Assembly (NCBI RefSeq): GCF_015209745.1
Contig: NZ_CP063657.1
Location: forward strand, 992,001 to 1,056,000
Origin: Lysobacter avium
GTDB taxonomy: Bacteria; Pseudomonadota; Gammaproteobacteria; Xanthomonadales; Xanthomonadaceae
Length of the DNA: 64,000 bases
Direction of reading: 5' to 3'
The notes below the pieces were generated by a model that was given only the letters and a program-made list of their open reading frames with translations, was not told where the DNA came from and did no database searches. The translations under genes were made by a program, and so were the position numbers. Every line of letters starts with the position of its first letter. Within the stretch, counting starts at the first letter, position 1. This document shows positions 1-8,394 of the stretch, in pieces.

Positions 1-260
1 GTTTGCTGCTGCAGCAGCTCGATGTGGGCCTCGCGCTGCGCGAGCGCCATCGGCCAGGCGATGCCGGCCGGTGGCGGATCGAGCAGCTGACGACGCTGGC
101 GCGCGCGCTCCTCGCCCAAGGCCTCGATGTGGCGCTCGATCTCCATGCAGGCGGCGCGTTTCGCCGCGACTTCGCGCTGGTGCTGGAGCACCAGTTGCTG
201 CGCGGCCTGGGTGCGGTGCTCGCGCAGGCGGATGAGCGTCGCCAGTGGATAGCGTTTCAT
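1..260 (-). CDS. sctO: SctO (YscO/FliJ-like) T3SS stalk protein, 3' end cut by window edge
   Basis: Reading the minus strand from an ATG at 260 gives an open frame to the window edge (86 complete codons) that begins [20 protein letters not shown]. It is rich in Arg, Glu, Gln and Ala, with the heptad-like pattern of the long coiled-coil hairpin of the YscO/FliJ family. That family is the stalk that enters the hexameric ATPase and links it to the SctV export gate. The ATG overlaps the sctN stop as ATGA, so the two are translationally coupled, as expected for sctN-sctO. Sequence identity in this family is low, so the call rests mainly on position, coiled-coil character and size. Confidence 0.75.
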   Translation of the reverse strand, partial: MKRYPLATLIRLREHRTQAAQQLVLQHQREVAAKRAACMEIERHIEALGEERARQRRQLLDPPPAGIAWPMALAQREAHIELLQQQ

Positions 261-1594
261 GGGAACAGCCTGCGCAGCGCGTCAGCGGAGCGTTCGAACG
301 GCACCAGCTCGGTCGCCGGCTGCTGCAGCAGGCGGCGTATGGGTTCAATGCGGTCGATGGCGATGTCCGCCTCCGGATCGGTGCCGCGCTGGTACTCACC
401 CAGCTGCAGCAGCAGTTCGATGTCCTGGTACTTGGCCAGGTACTTCCGCAGTTGCCCGGCGGCGTGCTGGTGGGTGCGGTCGACCACGCGCGGCATCGTC
501 CGGCTGAGGCTGCCGAGCACGTCGATGGCGGGGTAGTGGTAGGCCGCCGCGAGCTTGCGCGAGAGCACCACGTGGCCGTCGAGGATCGAGCGCACCTCCT
601 CGGCGATCGGGTCGCTGCCGTCCTCGTCCTCCATCAAGACGGTGTAGAACGCGGTGATACTGCCCTTGTCGTTGTTGCCGGCCCGCTCGAACAGGCCCGG
701 CAGGGCGCTGAAGACGGAGGGCGGATAACCGCGACGGGCCGGGGGCTCGCCCACCGCAAGGCCGACATCGCGCAGGGCGCGGGCGAAGCGGGTCACGGAG
801 TCGAGCAGCAACAGTACGCGCTGGCCGCGATCGCGGAAGTGCTCGGCGATCGCGGTGGCGACCCAGGCCGCGCGGCTGCGCTCCAAAGCGGGCCGGTCGG
901 AAGTAGCCACGATGACCACCGAGCGCGCCAGGCCTTCGGCGCCCAGGTTGTCCAGGATGAATTCGTTGACCTCGCGGCCGCGTTCGCCGACTAGGGCGAT
1001 GATGTTGACGTCGGCATCGCCGCCGCGCGCCAGCATCCCTAGCAGCGTGCTCTTGCCGCCGCCGGCGACAGCGAAGATGCCCAGTCGCTGGCCCTCGCCA
1101 ACGCTCATGACGCTGTCGATCGCCCGCACCCCGGTCGAAAACGGCCGGTCGATCAACTTGCGTGATAGCGGGTTGGGCGAACTGGCGTAGATGGGTGCGG
1201 GCACGCCGCCACTGATCGGTCCGAGGCCATCGATCGGGTTGCCGTGGGCATCCAGGACGCGGCCCAGCAGGCCATCGCCGGCGAGCACGGTGGCCTGACG
1301 TCCGGTCGCATAGACCTCGGTGGTTGCCGACACCCCGTCCAGGGCGCCCAGGGGCGTCAGCAGGGTGTGCTGTCTGGATACCCCGACCACCTCGGCGGCG
1401 AGATGGAAGTCCGCCGGACCTTCATGCGGCGGATTGCGCAGTTCGCACAACTCGCCGATTGCTGCCTTCAGGCCGGTCGCGCGGATCAGGGTGCCGTAAG
1501 CCTCAGCGACCTTGCCGACCCGCTCGACAGTGCGTGCGCGGTTCAGGGCGCCGGCGAGCAGCGCGTCCTGTTCGTTGCCAAGCAGCGTGCTCAC
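257..1594 (-). CDS. sctN: SctN type III secretion ATPase
   Basis: This 445-residue protein has the FliI/YscN/F1-beta architecture: an N-terminal beta-barrel, a P-loop at residues 175-182 (AVAGGGKS), a Walker B strand ([15 protein letters not shown]) near residue 260, and the family segment [20 protein letters not shown]. It is the cytoplasmic hexameric ATPase that strips chaperones from substrates and unfolds them for export. Translation starts at a GTG that overlaps the sctL stop (GTGA), and its own stop overlaps the sctO start. Placement among sctL, sctK, the sctJ lipoprotein and an sctI rod gene marks it as the injectisome rather than the flagellar ATPase. Confidence 0.96.
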   Translation of the reverse strand: MSTLLGNEQDALLAGALNRARTVERVGKVAEAYGTLIRATGLKAAIGELCELRNPPHEGPADFHLAAEVVGVSRQHTLLTPLGALDGVSATTEVYATGRQATVLAGDGLLGRVLDAHGNPIDGLGPISGGVPAPIYASSPNPLSRKLIDRPFSTGVRAIDSVMSVGEGQRLGIFAVAGGGKSTLLGMLARGGDADVNIIALVGERGREVNEFILDNLGAEGLARSVVIVATSDRPALERSRAAWVATAIAEHFRDRGQRVLLLLDSVTRFARALRDVGLAVGEPPARRGYPPSVFSALPGLFERAGNNDKGSITAFYTVLMEDEDGSDPIAEEVRSILDGHVVLSRKLAAAYHYPAIDVLGSLSRTMPRVVDRTHQHAAGQLRKYLAKYQDIELLLQLGEYQRGTDPEADIAIDRIEPIRRLLQQPATELVPFERSADALRRLFP

Positions 1595-2340
1595 GTGGAA
1601 TTACCGCGCGAGGCGCCGGCGCCTTCATCCGACCCACCGGCTTCCGCCTCAGCATCGGGATCCACCGCCGGCGTGTGTGCCGCCAGCGCGGAGCGGATCG
1701 CTTCGATCTGCTGGGCGATCCCGGCGCGCACCTGTCCCGCCTCCGACACGACCACGCAGCTCAGCGGGTCCAGGCTCTCGTCATCCACCAGCTCGATCAC
1801 GCCGACAGCCGGGTGCGCCTGGCGCACGGCGCCAAGACCGGCCGTCACCGATTCGCGTACCGAGGGATGCACGCGGATCAGAAGGAACTGTTCGGCCTGC
1901 GCAGCCTCGACGGCCTCCATGACCAGTGATGGCGCAACCTGGGCCGGATCGAATCCCGGCGCCAGGCGCGCAACGATCGCGCAGGCCAGGTCAATCACGC
2001 GCTGCTGGGCCTCGCCGAGCACGCGGGCGCGCCGCTCATTGAGTGATGCGAGCTGCTCCGTCATCTGCGTCTGGGCGCGGGCGATGCCTTCGGCGTATCC
2101 CGCCGCCGCCGCTTCCTTGCGCGCCTGCTCGATCTGCTCGCTCGCCTGTGTGTGCAAGGCGTTGACCTGCTCGACCACGGCATCGACGTCGGCCAGTCGC
2201 TCCCAGGAATCCGGCGGCACGATGTTGCCCGCCAGCACGCGCTCGAAACGCCCCGGCTCCAGGACGCCAACACCGCCATGCGGCCTCCGGGTGGCCGGGG
2301 ATGTCGAGGAAAAGGTGCTGGACTGATCGTCTGAACGCAT
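1591..2340 (-). CDS. sctL: SctL (YscL/FliH-like) ATPase stator/regulator
   Basis: This 249-residue protein has a low-complexity N-terminus, a central Ala/Glu/Gln-rich helical stretch (about residues 55-105) and a C-terminal FliH/YscL domain (residues about 110-230). SctL dimers bind SctN and connect it to SctQ in the cytoplasmic sorting platform. The stop overlaps the sctN GTG start. The C-terminal 25 residues are acidic and Ala/Gly-rich and look disordered. Recognition rests on domain pattern and gene order; primary sequence is variable in this family. Confidence 0.88.
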   Translation of the reverse strand: MRSDDQSSTFSSTSPATRRPHGGVGVLEPGRFERVLAGNIVPPDSWERLADVDAVVEQVNALHTQASEQIEQARKEAAAAGYAEGIARAQTQMTEQLASLNERRARVLGEAQQRVIDLACAIVARLAPGFDPAQVAPSLVMEAVEAAQAEQFLLIRVHPSVRESVTAGLGAVRQAHPAVGVIELVDDESLDPLSCVVVSEAGQVRAGIAQQIEAIRSALAAHTPAVDPDAEAEAGGSDEGAGASRGNST

Positions 2341-2373
2341 GGTGTCGATATCTGCTTCTTCGGCTAGGGTGGG

Positions 2374-2991
2374 TCAGTTGCCCGCGTGGACGGAATAGAG
2401 CTGTTGCACCGCCGAGGGAGGCAGGTGCGTCGGCGGCAACGCCTGCTCACGCGGATGCAGAAGCGCCAGCCATTCGGTGAACGCCGGATCACGCGGATGG
2501 GCCCAGGCGCGCAGTTCGGCGCAGCCGTGGCGGTCCAACAGCGAGAGCAGCCCAGGCGTGGGATCGGTTTCCTCAATCGCGGTGCGCATCGTCTGCTGCA
2601 GCCGGAGCTGCACGTCACGCGGCACCTCGCCATCCCAGACATTGCGATCCAGCGCCAGCAGGTAGCGCTTGTCGAGCGCCAGCTTCAGGCGGCGCACCGG
2701 CTCGCGGCCGACCTCTGAACGGATAGCCGGCGCGAAAGCGAGGACGCCGATGTTGCGCACCAGTGAGCGCAGCTTTTCCGGTGACCAGCGTGCTACGACA
2801 CGATCCAGCGCAGGCTTCGGAGCAGGCGCCAGCAGCGTCGAAGCCGCGCCGCGTGCGAGCGTGCGCGCCAGCAGGCGGCGTCCCAGCGGACTGGTGCGCG
2901 CTGCGACAAGCAACGTGGAATCAAATTCGTCCAGCCAGCTGGCGTCGGTGCCTTCAATCACCGTGTGCAAGCCGGGCGCCGTATCCATCAA
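2374..2991 (-). CDS. sctK: SctK (YscK/PscK-like) sorting platform protein
   Basis: This 205-residue, mostly alpha-helical soluble protein lies exactly between the sctJ lipoprotein gene and sctL, the position of yscK/pscK. SctK links the inner-membrane ring protein SctD to the SctQ pods of the sorting platform. Visible features are paired Arg/Leu helices (residues 35-95), a basic helix around VRRLKLALDKRYLLALDRNV, and a C-terminal region ending in HLPPSAVQQLY. The start overlaps the sctJ stop by four bases (ATGA). Sequence conservation of SctK is weak, so the assignment leans on synteny and size. Confidence 0.72.
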   Translation of the reverse strand: MMDTAPGLHTVIEGTDASWLDEFDSTLLVAARTSPLGRRLLARTLARGAASTLLAPAPKPALDRVVARWSPEKLRSLVRNIGVLAFAPAIRSEVGREPVRRLKLALDKRYLLALDRNVWDGEVPRDVQLRLQQTMRTAIEETDPTPGLLSLLDRHGCAELRAWAHPRDPAFTEWLALLHPREQALPPTHLPPSAVQQLYSVHAGN

Positions 2992-3764
2992 TCACTCCAG
3001 GCCGGTGGCTTTGCCTCGGCCGCTGGACTCAGACGCGCGCGCAGCTTTCCGCGGAACGCGATGCCCAGCCCGAGCAGGGCGGCCAGCACGACCGCCACCA
3101 GCGCCATCGGGCCCATCGATGACATGGCTATCGGTGCATTCGTTTGCTGGTCAGCCGCGCCCGGAGCGGCGATGGTGAAGAACTTGATGGTGACCTTGTT
3201 GACGTCGGCCAGTCCTTCAACGCTGTCCTTGATGAAGACCTTCAGGTCGGTTTCGCGGTCACGCAGCTTCGCGCCGGGGCGCTCGAAGATGATCACCGAT
3301 GCCGAGGAGTCGTTGTCGCGGCCACCCAGCGGGTCCGGCGGCGGCAGGGCGATATGCACGCGCGCTTCCACGACGCCGTCGATCCGCGACAGGGTCCGCG
3401 CGATCTCCTGCTGCAGCCCGTCCATGTAGCGCGCGCGCTCGTCCATCGCCGAGGAGACGAAACCTTCCTTCTTGAAGATCTCGCCCATCGAGCGGTAGCT
3501 GGCGTGGGGCAGGCCCTGCGAGTTGAGCACCTGCATCGCGTACGGGAAGTCGCCCCGGTTGACCCGCACTTCCCAACCCTTCTTGCTGGAGGACGGCGCT
3601 TTCTCCGATGAAACCCCGGACCCGAGCAGTGCCGCCATGACCTGGTTGGCCTGTTGCTCATCCAGCTCGTTGTAGAGCGTTACCCGGTTGCAGGCGGCCA
3701 GCAGCAGGCAGGCCAGAATGATGCAGGTGATTCGCCACGGGAATGCCCGGTTGGGAAGGTTCAT
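2988..3764 (-). CDS. sctJ: SctJ inner-membrane ring lipoprotein
   Basis: This 258-residue YscJ/PrgK-family protein begins with a lipoprotein signal peptide; the lipobox is LLAAC with the modified Cys at residue 25. Two ring-building alpha/beta domains follow, containing typical YscJ segments such as LYNELDEQQANQVMAAL and VVEARVHIALPPPDPL, then one C-terminal transmembrane helix near residues 217-237 and a short basic tail. It forms the inner ring of the basal body with SctD. A lipobox is a mark of injectisome SctJ and is absent from flagellar FliF, which helps classify the locus. Confidence 0.95.
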   Translation of the reverse strand: MNLPNRAFPWRITCIILACLLLAACNRVTLYNELDEQQANQVMAALLGSGVSSEKAPSSSKKGWEVRVNRGDFPYAMQVLNSQGLPHASYRSMGEIFKKEGFVSSAMDERARYMDGLQQEIARTLSRIDGVVEARVHIALPPPDPLGGRDNDSSASVIIFERPGAKLRDRETDLKVFIKDSVEGLADVNKVTIKFFTIAAPGAADQQTNAPIAMSSMGPMALVAVVLAALLGLGIAFRGKLRARLSPAAEAKPPAWSD

Positions 3765-3776
3765 GCGTGCTCCTGC

Positions 3777-4211
3777 TTACGACTGCTGACGGAACAATTG
3801 CTGGATGCCGTCAGAGGAACGGTTGGCAACGTTGGAGGTCAACTGCGCGGTGAACAGGAACTGGTGGCTGCGCATGGTGAGCTGAATCATCTCGCCCGGG
3901 GTGAGATCGGCACCGTTGGCGGTCAGGATCTGCGACATCGACTCGATCTTGTCCGCGCCGCCGTTGAGGCCGTCGAGGGCGCCCAGCACTGCCCGTGTTC
4001 CCTGCGATGGCTCCGATGCCGTTGGCGGCGCCACCGGCGCCGGTGCGTTCGCATTGGGCGCCGCGCCAGTGCGCTCCATCGTCGCGGCGAAATCACGCAC
4101 GTCGAACGGCGTTGCCTGCGCTTGCGACGTTTGGGTCTGCTGGGCGGGCGACAGACCTCCAGCGCCGGTTTTGGCGGCGTCGAGCGCCGATACCTGGATT
4201 GCTTCGATCAT
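3777..4211 (-). CDS. sctI: SctI (YscI/HrpB-like) inner rod protein
   Basis: This 144-residue protein has a Gln/Ala/Pro-rich, probably disordered first half. Its helical C-terminus (LTPGEMIQLTMRSHQFLFTA followed by QLTSNVANRSSDGIQQLFRQQ) matches the hydrophobic pattern of the YscI/HrpB rod family, where this segment polymerises to form the rod joining the export gate to the needle. The gene lies 12 bp upstream of sctJ and just downstream of the needle candidate, the order seen in Ysc/Psc-type operons. Confidence 0.85.
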   Translation of the reverse strand: MIEAIQVSALDAAKTGAGGLSPAQQTQTSQAQATPFDVRDFAATMERTGAAPNANAPAPVAPPTASEPSQGTRAVLGALDGLNGGADKIESMSQILTANGADLTPGEMIQLTMRSHQFLFTAQLTSNVANRSSDGIQQLFRQQS

Positions 4212-4237
4212 GATCGTGTCCTCGCGAGGGGGTGGAA

Positions 4238-4561
4238 TTACTGGCGCTTGCCGAGCGTTTCCAGTGCGTGGCCGACAGCGTTCTGCGAGGTCGCCGCATT
4301 GTTGGACATGAACTGCATGCGCAGGCTCTCCGCGGTCAGCTGGACCATGTTGGAAGGCTGGTCGCCACCCGACGCGATGGCATCCGACAGCTGCGTCACG
4401 CGCGCCGCCTGGCCGTCAAGCGTCTGGCCCCAGGCGCGGGACATCGCCTCGTACCAGCTGCCGCTGTCGCCGGAGGACACGCTGCTGCGGGTGCTGCCAC
4501 TGCTCGCGGTGGCAATGAAGGTCGTGACGGGCGCGTTCGGATCGTTGGCGTTGATGCTCAT
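4238..4561 (-). CDS. sctF: Putative SctF needle subunit (divergent)
   Basis: The ATG at 4561 is chosen over an in-frame upstream start because AAGGAG lies 7 bases before it, giving a 107-residue protein beginning MSINANDPNAPVTTF. After a Thr/Ser-rich N-terminus, residues 34-107 show the needle pattern: a Trp (W36) in the first amphipathic helix, a turn with the PSN motif (69-71), and a second helix (QFMSNNAATSQNAVGHALETL) comparable to the C-terminal polymerisation helix of MxiH/YscF. It is longer than typical needles (about 80-90 residues) and divergent. Position directly upstream of sctI-sctJ-sctK-sctL, as with pscF, supports the call. An unrelated small secreted protein remains possible. 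Confidence 0.65.
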   Translation of the reverse strand: MSINANDPNAPVTTFIATASSGSTRSSVSSGDSGSWYEAMSRAWGQTLDGQAARVTQLSDAIASGGDQPSNMVQLTAESLRMQFMSNNAATSQNAVGHALETLGKRQ

Positions 4562-4589
4562 GAGGTTTCTCCTTGATTCCCTTGGCGGG

Positions 4590-5969
4590 TTACATCCGGT
4601 TGGTGCGTGGATTGGCGGCAACGAATTGCCTGGCGACTGCATCGGTGGGGCGGGCTTCCTGCGTCTTCTTCGCAGCTTCCGCGGGCGAGGGCCGGGAGCT
4701 CTTGCTGCCGGAATCCGCGGCCGTGGCTATACCGCGGGTGCTTTCATCGCCTGACACGCCTGCCGCAGCGGGTTCATCGACCTCGACCGGCGGATCGGGT
4801 TTGACCTGGTTGACCTTGCCGTCGACCAGTGCCCACGCGGACTTGCCAATAGCGACGAGCGTGCCGCGATCATCTGGGAGTTCGGCTCCCACCGCGTAAC
4901 GCGTGCCGTCGGCGGCGAGGACGTAGGAATCGTCACCGCCCACGATCGACACGATGCGGGTCCGCTCTACCGGCACCGTTGCGCGCGGGAGTGACTTGGC
5001 GTCCTCGTCGGCGTAGTTGCGCGGGATCACGCGGTTGATGCCGGTGACGTCGATCATCGCTCGGGAAGTCGCGGCCGCGCGCAGCTTGTCCTGGTCCTCG
5101 AAACGTCCGCTCACCTCAACGTCGCCGTTGCCCAGATAGCGGGTGCGCGCGGTGATGCCCTGGCTGCGCAGCACCTCGGCGACGTCCGCGGCGACGTCCT
5201 CGCCTGTGCGCAGGTTGAGTCGGATGGGAATTTCGTTCGACTCGACATGTTGCTGGATACGGGCGCGGGAGACGCTGTCGGGCACTGTTCCGGTCAGCAC
5301 GGTCATGCCTGCGTCGTTGGTCGATACCGTGTTGTCGCCGATGTCGTAGGTGGTCACGAGTGCTGCGACCTGGTCTTCGATACTCGGGACGGGCGCTGCG
5401 GCGGGGCGCACCGACGCGTAGATACCGGCGGAGACGAGTGAAAGCACGGCCAGCCCGGCCAGTGTCCTGGACAGCCCGGGGCGCACCGCGCGTCGCGCAT
5501 TCAACGGCGTCTGCTCGACTTCATCGAGGCCGTCGGCAGGCATCCATTTTGGATCGCTGGCATCACCCACGGCAAAGCTCGCATCGCCCAATCGAACCGG
5601 GGCGCCAAGCTGCAACTCGATGGGGTCGCCCGGGTACAGCGGGTCACCGGCGAAACCGGCTGGTGCATCGATCGCCCGCAGTGCCAGTGAGTCGCCGTTG
5701 CGCAGCAGCATGGCGTGATGGGGCGCGACGCCTTCATCGGAAAGCACGATGTCGCAGTCCTCACCGCTGCCGACCAGCAGCATCTCCTGATCCCCCAGGA
5801 TCCGGCTGGCGCCGATGTGGAGGCCGGCAAGAATCCGCAGAACCAGCTTCGTGGCGGGCTTGGCAGTCATGGATTTTTCTTCTGTCCCGACCGCAGTTGC
5901 CCCGGGCTGCCGAGGCGTCTCCGGCGTAGCGGAGACCTGGTCTGGATCGGGGACGATGTCGTCGATCAT
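4590..5969 (-). CDS. sctD: SctD inner-membrane ring protein with FHA domain
   Basis: The chosen ATG at 5969 is preceded by AAGGAG with a 9-base spacer and gives 459 residues. Layout: an acidic N-terminal tail; a cytoplasmic FHA-like domain (about 40-140, with MLLVGSGEDCDIVLSDEGVA and a conserved HHAML); one transmembrane helix (about 167-187); periplasmic ring-building repeats (about 195-400); and a Pro/Ala/Ser-rich C-terminal tail. This is the YscD/PrgH architecture. The protein connects the SctJ ring to the secretin and docks SctK through the FHA domain. A start at the internal ATG at 5870 cannot be excluded. It lies between sctV and the needle candidate in one transcription unit. Confidence 0.9.
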   Translation of the reverse strand: MIDDIVPDPDQVSATPETPRQPGATAVGTEEKSMTAKPATKLVLRILAGLHIGASRILGDQEMLLVGSGEDCDIVLSDEGVAPHHAMLLRNGDSLALRAIDAPAGFAGDPLYPGDPIELQLGAPVRLGDASFAVGDASDPKWMPADGLDEVEQTPLNARRAVRPGLSRTLAGLAVLSLVSAGIYASVRPAAAPVPSIEDQVAALVTTYDIGDNTVSTNDAGMTVLTGTVPDSVSRARIQQHVESNEIPIRLNLRTGEDVAADVAEVLRSQGITARTRYLGNGDVEVSGRFEDQDKLRAAATSRAMIDVTGINRVIPRNYADEDAKSLPRATVPVERTRIVSIVGGDDSYVLAADGTRYAVGAELPDDRGTLVAIGKSAWALVDGKVNQVKPDPPVEVDEPAAAGVSGDESTRGIATAADSGSKSSRPSPAEAAKKTQEARPTDAVARQFVAANPRTNRM

Positions 5970-5997
5970 TGGAATTTCTCCTTGCATGCGTGATGCG

Positions 5998-8049
5998 TCA
6001 TGCGTTGATCTGTCCTGCCTGCGAGATTCGCAGGTCGGCTGCCAATTCCTGGTACGAAAGCACGGGCAACTCGAAGAAATCGTTCTCCAGCAGCTTGCGC
6101 AAGTGCCTGCGCACGTCCAGTGAACACAAAAGGACGGGTCGAACGGACCCGCCTTGGCGGGCCAGCTGGGTGCGCACTTCGCCGGACAGGCGGGCCGCCA
6201 GCTCGGGTGCAATGGCGAGCTGGCTGGCGCCACCGGCAACGCGCACCGACTGGCGCAGACGGTCTTCCAGCTCCGGGTGGATCAACAGCACGTGCAACGT
6301 CCGCTCGCCGTCGGCATAGCGATCTGCGATCTCCCGCTTCAGCGCCACCCGCACGTATTCGGTCAGCAGCACGACGTCCTTCTCGCGCCCGCCCACGTCG
6401 GTGATCGCTTCAAACACGTCGCGCAGGTTGCGCACCGGAATGCCTTCCTCGGCCAGGCGGCGCAGGACGTCGGCCACCCGCTGCGGAGCTACGACGCGCA
6501 GCATTTCCTTGACCAGGTCGGGGTAGTCGCGCTGCATCTTCGCGAACAGGTTGGAGGCCTCCTGGATGCCGATGAAGCCGCCCAGCCGGCGCTGCAGCGC
6601 GCGGCGGACGTGCTCGGTCAGCATCTCCAGCGGAGCGAGCGTGTCCTCGCCAGCGTCGTCCTGCCATTGGCCGGCGAGCGGCGGGTGGAAGCCCGCCAGC
6701 GCGGGGGTGTTGTCACCGCTGCTGCGTGCCGGGCGGAAGTGGGCGCCGGTACGCAGTACCCCGTTGGCCATGCGGGCACCGAACGCGGTGAGCTGGTACT
6801 CGCCGTCCCCCAGGGTGGCGTCGACGCGTGCCGTCGGCGCCGGCACCGGCACGCCGAACTCCTCGCGCAGGCGTTGGCTGATCTGGGTGAGCCCATCGAG
6901 CAGCGGCTGCTTGCCGAACTCCGCGGCAAGGCTGGGCGACACCGCAAGCTGCAACGGTGCAGGCGGAGCAAGGTCGTCGATGTCGACCGGCTGCTGGTGG
7001 CTCGCCATGGCCTCGTCGGTGACCCGGAACGCGCGCCGCAAGAGATCGTTCTGGTGCCTGTAGCGCCACGCGGCGATGGTCAACAGCGTTGCGCCCAACA
7101 GGCCGAAGACGACGGTGGGGAAGCCGGGCACGAGCATCATCAGCAAGGACAGCACGCCGGTGATGGTCAGCACCCGGGGCTGGGCGGAGATCTGCTTGGA
7201 AATCGCGTCGCCCAGGTGGCGGTCGTCTTCGATGCCGGTGGTGCGGGTCACCACCAGTCCCGCCGAGATGGCCGCCAGGATCGCCGGGATCTGTGCCACC
7301 AGGCCGTCGCCGATGGTCAGGATGCTGTAGGTCTGGGTGGCGTCGCCCAGCGACATGTCGCGCTGCAACACGCCGATGGCCAGGCCACCGAGCAGGTTGA
7401 TGATGATGATCACGATGCCGGCGATCGCGTCGCCTTTCACGAACTTCATCGCTCCATCGAGGCTGCCGTAGAGCTGGCTCTCGGTTTCCAGGTAGCGACG
7501 CTTCTTGCGCGCCTCGTCCTTGTCCAGCAGCCCGGAGCGCAGGTCGGAATCGATCGACATCTGCTTGCCGGGCATCGCGTCCAGAGTGAAGCGCGCGGCG
7601 ACTTCGGCCACGCGCTCGGCGCCCTTGGCGACGACGATGAACTGGACCACCGTGATGATCAGGAACACCACCAGCCCGACCACCAAGTTGCCGCCGGCGA
7701 CCATCGTGCCGAAGGTGTCGATGATGTGGCCCGCCTCGGCTTCCAGCAGGATCGATTTGGTGATCGCAATCGACAGCGCAAGGCGGAACAGCGTGGTCAG
7801 CAGGAGAACGCTGGGAAAACTGGAAAACGCCACCGGCGACGGGATGTAGATCGCGAGCAGCAGCAGGCCGAACCCGATCGCGATATTGAAGGCAACCAGA
7901 GTGTCGATCACCGCCATCGGCAGCGGCAGGATCATCAGGCTGATGATCAGGACGGCGGCAAAGGCCAGCACGATGTCGCTGTAGCCGCCGCGCACGCGGG
8001 GGGCTGCGCCGGCCGGCGCAGCCATCAAGGATCCGATCAGCGTGCGCAA
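5998..8049 (-). CDS. sctV: SctV export gate protein (FHIPEP family)
   Basis: This protein of about 683 residues has eight predicted membrane helices in the first half and a cytoplasmic nonamer-forming domain in the second. The FHIPEP signature is clear (KGAERVAEVAARFTLDAMPG, then KQMSIDSDLRSGLLDKDEAR), and the cytoplasmic part ends in the typical SD4 region. SctV is the major export gate that receives SctN-SctO and couples the proton gradient to export. The 8049 start is a TTG; an ATG at 8025 is the alternative and neither has a strong ribosome site. It is the first gene of the minus-strand sct operon, followed 28 bp later by sctD. Confidence 0.96.
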   Translation of the reverse strand: MRTLIGSLMAAPAGAAPRVRGGYSDIVLAFAAVLIISLMILPLPMAVIDTLVAFNIAIGFGLLLLAIYIPSPVAFSSFPSVLLLTTLFRLALSIAITKSILLEAEAGHIIDTFGTMVAGGNLVVGLVVFLIITVVQFIVVAKGAERVAEVAARFTLDAMPGKQMSIDSDLRSGLLDKDEARKKRRYLETESQLYGSLDGAMKFVKGDAIAGIVIIIINLLGGLAIGVLQRDMSLGDATQTYSILTIGDGLVAQIPAILAAISAGLVVTRTTGIEDDRHLGDAISKQISAQPRVLTITGVLSLLMMLVPGFPTVVFGLLGATLLTIAAWRYRHQNDLLRRAFRVTDEAMASHQQPVDIDDLAPPAPLQLAVSPSLAAEFGKQPLLDGLTQISQRLREEFGVPVPAPTARVDATLGDGEYQLTAFGARMANGVLRTGAHFRPARSSGDNTPALAGFHPPLAGQWQDDAGEDTLAPLEMLTEHVRRALQRRLGGFIGIQEASNLFAKMQRDYPDLVKEMLRVVAPQRVADVLRRLAEEGIPVRNLRDVFEAITDVGGREKDVVLLTEYVRVALKREIADRYADGERTLHVLLIHPELEDRLRQSVRVAGGASQLAIAPELAARLSGEVRTQLARQGGSVRPVLLCSLDVRRHLRKLLENDFFELPVLSYQELAADLRISQAGQINA

Positions 8050-8171
8050 GACAGCCCCCGGCCGTCATTGGCGAGGGCCATTCCCCGGGTATGGATCAGT
8101 GCTGCTGCATATCGCATCCGTTGCCTCTCTCGATTTGACACACGAGCGTCGCGGCGGTGCCCGGCGGCGGC

Positions 8172-8200
8172 TTTATCGTGCGTAACTTCCCGCCTTGAGC
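8172..8200 (-). promoter_or_regulatory. Candidate sctV operon promoter
   Basis: On the minus strand GATAAA (8172-8177) resembles a -10 box. The matching -35 position (8195-8200) reads GCTCAA, which is poor. That is what an activator-dependent promoter looks like, and the -35 position lies inside the 29-bp dyad. A start of transcription near 8165 would leave a leader of about 115 bases before the TTG start of sctV. Prediction only. Confidence 0.35.
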
Positions 8201-8221
8201 GTCACTATGTGACAATCAAGG
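8193..8221. promoter_or_regulatory. 29-bp dyad, candidate activator binding site upstream of sctV
   Basis: The left arm reads CCTTGA-gc-GTCAC and the right arm GTGAC-aa-TCAAGG around a TAT centre. All 22 arm bases outside the two dinucleotides flanking the inner arms pair perfectly. The centre (8207) lies about 42 bp upstream of the start of transcription predicted from the GATAAA box, the usual position for a class II activator. The FixJ-like regulator encoded 1.8 kb away is an obvious candidate ligand; that link is inference. Confidence 0.55.
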
Positions 8222-8279
8222 TCAATCGAACGTAGCCGAATGCGATCTGCAATACCAGCCTGAAGCGTGTTTTTTTTCC

Positions 8280-8314
8280 CTATCTGAGACTTTTGGACGA
8301 CGCCGTTCAGATAG
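8280..8314. repeat. Inverted repeat with perfect 8-bp arms
   Basis: CTATCTGA at 8280-8287 and TCAGATAG at 8307-8314 are perfect inverted copies separated by 19 bases. On the minus strand the hairpin is followed by GGGAAAAAAAACACG, so it is not a standard terminator for the FliO-like gene. Read on the plus strand the T-run precedes the hairpin. It may be a second regulator site in the sctV control region. Confidence 0.4.
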
Positions 8315-8394
8315 CCCGTAAGTCACTGTCCGCCTTCACTAAAAGCTAACGCGAGACTGCTGACGGTAGGGCGGGATGCGCTGGCTGCAAGGGG

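Larger units (their letters stand above)
8050..8394. other. 345-bp intergenic region: promoter region of the sctV operon
   Basis: No gene is visible between sctV and the FliO-like gene, which lie on the same strand. The stretch is less GC-rich than its surroundings and holds a 29-bp dyad (8193-8221), a -10-like hexamer on the minus strand (8172-8177) and a second inverted repeat with 8-bp arms (8280-8314), next to a plus-strand T-run at 8269-8277. It is probably the control region of the large sctV-to-sctO operon. Confidence 0.6.

Noticed and set aside
6154..8235. Plus-strand open frame of 693 codons opposite sctV
   Set aside because: Composition is typical of an antisense shadow (very rich in His, Gln, Arg, Asp and Gly), while the minus strand encodes an unmistakable SctV.
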